Assembly: GCA_036346395.1 (NCBI GenBank)
Contig: CM070615.1
Location: 22,253,282-22,317,281 of the forward strand
Direction: 5' to 3'
DNA length: 64,000 bases
Source: Hsuehochloa calcarea
Taxonomy: Eukaryota > Streptophyta > Magnoliopsida > Poales > Poaceae
A model generated the notes under the pieces. The model saw only the letters and a list, made by a program, of their open reading frames with translations, had not been told where the DNA came from and did no database searches. Position numbers and translations under genes: made by a program. Within the stretch, counting starts at the first letter, position 1; the number at the start of each line of letters is the position of its first letter. Positions 58,369 to 64,000 of the stretch are shown in pieces.

Positions 58369-60960
58369 TGTGAGGACCCCCGATTTATTTTTGTAAGACC
58401 GAGGCCTTCCCGGTCTTATAGAAATAACTCTAGGCCTCAAGCAAATGGATTTCAACTTAACTCCATCTAAGTGATAAGGTTTGACTGAAACTAGAGATCC
58501 GACGATCATGCGTACTTCTCCCTTGCAAGCACTACATGATAACCGGTCCTCCAAACAATCAAAGTGCACACTTAGTGTGTTAAAATGGAATTCATCAACA
58601 GCGAGCATGAGATCATGTTGGCTCCCAAGATCATTGACCAACATGCTCATACTCTCATTCAACGTCAATCACCTCCATACAACATTCATACGTAGATAAT
58701 TCAAAAGACATACATCAGTAATAGTCAAGTCTACAACTATTACAAGTGGCCGACCGGCCAAATTCAAATGATAACATTAAGTAACAATGTAAGCAATGTA
58801 AATAAACCAAAAGTCCAGTATGATGTGCCCCATAACCCGTGGCAACCGACTGGGAGTTAAATAACAACACTACTCGTCAGTATCGCCTAAATCGACACTG
58901 ACGAGCTCATCGGGCTCGAAGTCTTCCTCACCTGAAACCAGTAGAGAAACTGGCTGAGTACAAAGGTTCTCACAAGTCTTATACAAAGGAAAAATTATTT
59001 ATGCATATTGGGCAATCAAATAATAGCATTAGTGAGTCTAGTTTTGCATAAAATGCAACAACTTACATTCCTAGACCTTCTAGTTATCGAAAGAAAATTT
59101 GCAAATCATTTCTTCCAAAAATGATTTCACAAGACATATGTAATGGTATAGATCAATCAATATCAAAGTGATTGTCCACTTTGATAAACGAATATGCATG
59201 AACATTCCATTCATGTTGTAACCAAGTTATAACCATGTCAACCTTTAATTTCAAGTCTAACGATTCCGCATACCAAACCAAGTATTGTCTATAACCGTGG
59301 AGACGATTATTCGAATAGATTATCTTTGCAGAGGTGTACTACTTTACCCACACAACTCGACTAGCCCGTAAGCCTCCGGAAAATGACACACTTCCTTAGG
59401 TATGCCGACCGGAGAGAATCGAGATACGATAATTTTTAGCAAGAAAGTCCTATTAAGATGAGTCCCCATTGTGAGTTGTTCTCATAGTTAGTACAAGCTA
59501 CGGATAGCACTTGCTAAGCGGGCTCACAAGTTGTATTGGAATATACCAATGCAATGTAAATAACAAAATATTGTGCGCCCATGCACAGTATAGAAAATTA
59601 CATCGGCTCCTACGGACAAATGATCAAACACAAGTGTCCTCACACCACCTTGGGACTTAACATAATAAAACCTTCCCCTTACTTAACCGTACGGTACCCA
59701 TATCCCGCATGTGATAGCATGATCGGTACTTGGAATGAAAGTCCATGGCTCAGTCCTTAATGGTCCGGACAAGACAACCACAAACCCGAGTCTCGTGCAT
59801 AACAGCACCCACACTACAACCACTTATCCAGACCCAACACCATTTAACAACAACAAGTTTTGGACTCAACAACCATATATAACAATCTGGACAAAATGAA
59901 AAATAAGAATTGTTATGTGTCTCCCATAATTGGCGAGCTAATCCCGTCAATTGACCTATTGCGTTTTCTAGACCCGCATGGCTAACCATTCAACACATAA
60001 CCTTCACATCATCACAAGCATCTATCATACGCATAATTATAAGGGAATTGTCAAGGATAACTAGCAAGTGTAGGATATAGCTAACTACTCACAACATAAT
60101 GATATACCGAAAATAGCATGCAAGCAATATCATTGCATTTCAAACACTAATGTATTAAAACTGGGATCAACATGATACAAAAATAAAATTCAAATGATAC
60201 TTGCATTGCTGGAAGTTCAATTGTTCATTCTCGGTGGCGTAAAAGTCTACGTTGATCGCTCCGGGCTCAATAAAATAAAAATACCAAGAAACACCGAGAA
60301 ATACCATAAAAATAAAAGTGCTAAAAATGCATGATTTTTATACAGTGGCTATTTCATGATTTTATATGAATTTAGGTGAAATAATTATTCCATTTGGATT
60401 TAGTATGTGAGAGTTATAGTAGTTTGAATTCCAGACTTCTAGAAAATACAATTTGTTACTGTTCATTCAATTTAATTATTTGATCAAAATTTGCAGAGTA
60501 GTGGGGAGCTAAAGGATTACATAGGAAAATAGAGCATAATATTATAAGCTCAAATTAATTAGGTCCATCTCATTTGGAGTTTTTATGAATTAGTTATATT
60601 TTTTTAATGTTATTAGCATTTTTCTATTGTAAAACTAATAGAGTTATGGATCATTTTGCAAAACTATTTTTTTTCCTACAAAGACATGTTTGGAACCTAA
60701 TTTGAATTAAAGTTCATCAAAAATGAAATTTTTCAGTGTGCAAATAATGGATTTCGAATTTTCTAAAGCATTTAAAACTTTTCCACTAGGCACTGTGCTA
60801 GCCACAGTCGCTGACGGGTGGGGTCTGATGAATAGTTTATTTTTCATTTTCATTTCATATTTTAATAGCGATAAAGCTCCGCATTGTCCAATCCAGCGGA
60901 TGCCCGAGCTAATAGTGTCGGGACCCAAATATGCAAATCTGAACCCTCTGTGTATTCTGC
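58369..60960 (-). repeat. LTR E (5' LTR, truncated)
   Basis: Begins TGTGAGGACCCCC. Its far half matches B in inverted orientation and A near 2766 (shared AATGCGGAGCTTT core), stopping at about 60960 before the expected GC-rich leader and U3. The core palindrome TATTCGAATA is at 59308-59317. The 100 bases that follow (60961-61063) fit no neighbour. Confidence 0.75.
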
Positions 60961-61063
60961 ACTAGTCCAGAATCACGCTAGTGCACACAGTGTCAACATT
61001 GATGAAATATCAACTCCATACAACGAAATGTTAAATAAACGAGTAATTTTAATAACAAATAAC

Positions 61064-62943
61064 TGTTGTGACCTTAAGGTCGAATTTTACAATTATTAAG
61101 CCATGTAAGGCCGACAATAATGAAATAAACTGCAGCGGAAACAAAGTAAACTCCAGCGGACTCCCATCAATTTACCACAGTCAACTGACTGGGATCGAGA
61201 CCATAACGATCAACCTTCGTAGAATTCCTCTTCAAAAGCTGGTGACGACTCCTCCACTTCTGTTGATTTGTTTAGCAAGAGTGACTACACGATCGTACTC
61301 GCAAGTCATACCACAGAATGCAATTATACATGATGGCTTATTCCAAAGGAGTGGGCTTCTGTGGTTGTTTTGCAGAAATGCAACTTTTTCAATTGAATAC
61401 AATTATTAGATTGAAAACATAATTGAAAACAAATAAAGAATATTAATTTAACATTTGATTTCACAAAGCACACACAGTCTAATCAGGTTATTCGCACAGC
61501 TATACAAGTTATCTCACACAGCTGACTCTTCTCAATTGTCTTTATGAAAATATACCCCTCATGTGAAATTTCCGAGCATATCCAATACTGAGGACGCGGC
61601 TATTCGAATAGATTGATTAAACACTCTGATGAGGTTGTACACTTTACCCACACGATACAATCAGTCTAGCTAGCACTGACCATAACAAAACCTTTCAGAG
61701 ACTTCATCTCAAGCAATAACACTCCCGATGTGCTTTCTTGCCGGCCAACCGATACATACAGCATTTGGTTACGACACACATCGTTGGACAGGGATGCAGC
61801 GAACCGTCCCGCGATGTGATATATCACACCACCAGCCCATCACACAGCTTAAAATACAACCTGAGTTTTCAATGTCAAGACTCCATAACTTACTAAGTTA
61901 GACTCATCCCATACTAGGCATGTGGTTGTACAATAAGGCCCAGTTCAATGGCGCACAAAGTTAAGTCCTTAATTGACCAAGGCAAGACTTCCAGATTTTC
62001 CAAAATCACAAAGATTAAAGCACACAGCTCCACCATTCACACAAAATCCACCACTTGCCTCAGTCTAAATCTTTTCCCACCGTGTTGATTAAGTGCAACA
62101 CATGCCATCAACGAGTAACGGCACATAGCACACACAGTTTCATCACACAGTTCTATAATCACTTAGTCAAGTTTATATTTGCAACTCTCATGAAATGATG
62201 ACTCATGACATGGCTAAGCAATCTACTCGTATCTAACCAACCCACGCTGGTGCTACGATAATACTAACTAGTAATGAACCAACCTAGGGTGACAAAAGAA
62301 TATGAATAACAATAGACAAGGTGGATATAACAATTTGCATTAATAACTAAGCCAAAAGCATTTAAATAAATACTTGAAATATGACACACAAATTGACAAG
62401 GTGGTGGACCTGGCCATGTGCGCATGTGCTGGCGCTGATTGGGCGCCACACGGATGCCACACAAGCACGAGGGCGACGGCGGTGAGGTGGTCTTGTAGCT
62501 CTGGCGGCGGGGCGGCGCCGGGACCGATGGTCGCCGGCGACTGGTGGCTACTCGCCGGTGATGGAGGGTACCAGGAGCTTCCCAAGGTTATTGCGCACCT
62601 ACTGTTTCTCTTACCAGTGGCTGGCAACGACGGTGACGACCGGCGGCGAGGAAGAAGTGGCGGCGAAGGCTTGGGTTTTGTCGGAAGTGTGCTCCGGTGG
62701 TGCTCCAGTGACGAGAAGGGGCGCACGAGGTAGCCCGGACCTTGCTGATCACAATGATGTAGACGGCGAGGCAAGGGCAACGACAACGGCGGTTCAATTC
62801 GCCGGAGAAGGAGCTCGGCCGAAAACCCTAAAGCTTGAATTGCGGCGACGCTAGAGCGATCGGGTAGACGAGGGTGGTGGCTCTGGGTTGCGGAGGACTG
62901 GGCGATCCTAGGGGGTATTTATAGGGTTCGGGAGGCGGCGAGG
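61064..62943 (-). repeat. LTR-like fragment F with GC-rich leader
   Basis: Begins TGTTGTGACC and shows the family layout: an AGCGGAAAC segment, the palindrome CTATTCGAATAG (61600-61611), an AT-rich stretch, then GC-rich sequence (62380-62900) read on the minus strand as a transcribed leader. It has diverged from D, E and G. It stops where G begins, so its U3 end is probably beyond G. ORFs in the GC-rich part run on both strands and match no family I know. Confidence 0.6.
62916..62924 (-). promoter_or_regulatory. TATA box upstream of F leader
   Basis: Minus-strand CTATAAATA followed about 90-100 bases later by AAACCCTAA-like and C/T-rich leader sequence. A good match to a plant TATA box; promoter role inferred. 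Confidence 0.6.
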
Positions 62944-64000
62944 TGTGAGACCCCGGAGTATTTAGCTCGTAATGCTTAGCCATCCACTTGACTCTAACAT
63001 CACGAACCAAATATTCCGCGCCTCGGTGCATTATGTACCTCCCAGGAGCGGTACATATACACCCTCACAAACATCAATATCCATCCATACACAAGTTATT
63101 ACAACACCAAAAATATTGTAGTTTACAACATATGAACATACAAGGTTCAGTTTCATACAAAAGGGCTGACCTGCCAAATAACAAGATAAATATCAAGTAC
63201 GCAGCGGAAAATAGTATATAAAATGAAATAAAATCATAAATTAACCATTAATAAAGTTCCAATGGCTTGCCATAACCCGCAGGGCAACGACTGGGTTGAA
63301 ACCAAAGCAAAACGACGTTCCTGCGCAAATTTCCTTACCCGATTCGATCTCATTAACTGCTGTCCAGATTAGTAAATAAAAGTAAACAGTGAGTACACAA
63401 ATGTACTCCACAAGACTTACGAATAACAAGCCTATACATAGCTACATGCAAGTTGAATCAAAGGAGAAGGCTATATGGTTCATTTGACGCACAAAGTAAT
63501 ATTTCATTTGCAATAGTGTAATAGATTGAAGGAAATTTAACAAATCTATTTTTATTTGTTTAAATAACAGCGAGACAATATTTATAAACATAATTAACAA
63601 CCTGGAGGTGACTTCCCAACAGCCACCACAACATAGCACGAATTACCCATTTGTACCCCCACATCAAGTTTTAGTTAAATGTTGTAGTCTAGTTCTCACG
63701 GCGAGTATCCAAGCCTGTCCATAACCTAGGACGAGGCTATTCGAATAGTTTGAAACCCTGCAGGGGTGTACCAATATACCCACACGCCAGACCGCCTCTT
63801 TTGCCACGCGATAAAGCACACTTCCTTAGGTATGCCGACAAAGCTAAGTCCTACGAGACGTTTCCAATATTATGCATTAACTATGAGTAGCCCGTATGGA
63901 TAGAAACCCAACGTTGTGTCGGAGTCATCGTAAAGCCTCGGTCAACTACCCCTCACGGGTAAAACCTTGGACAACTACGATGCCCCTCGAGGTGGAGAAC
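62944..64000 (-). mobile_element. LTR G (runs off the window)
   Basis: Begins TGTGAGACCCCGG and follows D collinearly (438-1145, then 22188-22502, then 27471-27500) without the A and V insertions, so it provides both empty sites. There is no primer site at its left, so it is a 3' LTR or solo LTR of a minus-strand element continuing to the right. The left target sequence is probably CGAGG (62939-62943). The palindrome CTATTCGAATAG is at 63737-63748. Confidence 0.85.

Larger units (their letters stand above)
57321..58586 (-). repeat. 633-bp tandem duplication across gag start, primer site and LTR start
   Basis: 57321-57953 and 57954-58586 are direct repeats starting AGAATGCTTCCCATAAC. Each copy holds the N-terminal codons of the Gag-like ORF, the leader, a primer site and the first about 220 bp of LTR E. 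The copies differ by a handful of changes (for example TTGAGAGG against TTGACCCAAGAGG), so the duplication is recent. Confidence 0.92.

Noticed and set aside
62374..62854. Possible host promoter and first exon near a good TATA box
   Set aside because: The surrounding layout (palindrome, AT-rich block, GC-rich leader) is that of an LTR; the ORFs do not show a recognisable protein.
1..64000. tRNA, rRNA, CRISPR arrays, DNA transposons with terminal inverted repeats, bacterial operons
   Set aside because: None seen. The tRNA-like matches are only 12-14 base primer-binding sites, and direct repeats are LTRs or local tandem units.

Overview
The window is intergenic heterochromatin-like DNA from a large, repeat-rich plant genome, most likely a grass. 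That inference rests on the Ty3/gypsy Tekay/Del-type chromovirus polyproteins, the Gag types and the very long LTRs; there is no host gene to fix the species. I find no host protein gene, rRNA, tRNA or CRISPR. Nearly every base belongs to LTR retrotransposons inserted into one another, and seven insertions can be delimited to the base by 5-bp target-site duplications (TSDs).

Layout. Bases 1-437 are the leader and primer-binding site of a minus-strand element (D) whose body lies left of the window. Its 5' LTR (about 5.07 kb net) starts at 438 and ends only at 43586, because four insertions split it: solo LTR A (1146-22182, TSD TCATA); gag-only element V (22503-27465, TSD GGTAA); solo LTR S (28988-31419, TSD CTGAC); and autonomous-type chromovirus Z (33117-42746, TSD GAAGG). 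A is itself split by X (3509-20055, TSD GTCAC), a non-autonomous element on the minus strand, and X is split by Y (5229-14451, TSD GATTT), a plus-strand chromovirus. The nesting is therefore D > A > X > Y. From 43587 runs a 5'-truncated plus-strand LTR (B), probably the target into which D inserted. B carries non-autonomous element W (44085-53047, TSD AGGTT) and breaks at about 54940.

The right end (54940-64000) is a patchwork: a GC-rich plus-strand coiled-coil ORF of the type found antisense in some gypsy elements; a minus-strand Gag-like ORF of 181 aa; a 633-bp tandem duplication spanning the Gag-like start, primer-binding site and LTR start; LTR fragments E and F; and LTR G, which runs off the window.

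Coding content. Y and Z carry Gag, protease, reverse transcriptase, RNase H, integrase and chromodomain, all broken by frameshifts except a clean RT-RNase H frame in Z (38350-37124). V carries Gag plus an in-frame extension of unknown function behind two UAG codons. X and W carry almost no coding sequence, yet share a 3-4 kb AT-rich internal domain although their LTRs belong to different subfamilies.

The most interesting signals are RNA-like rather than protein-coding. The transcribed parts of the LTRs contain arrays of stem-loops with invariant loops and changing stems, hairpins whose loops are self-complementary (resembling retroviral dimerisation sites), tandem degenerate modules with a common core, and conserved intron-like segments. 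Caution: LTR pairs that agree closely in AT-rich parts are riddled with indels in GC-rich parts, so some frameshifts may be consensus errors.
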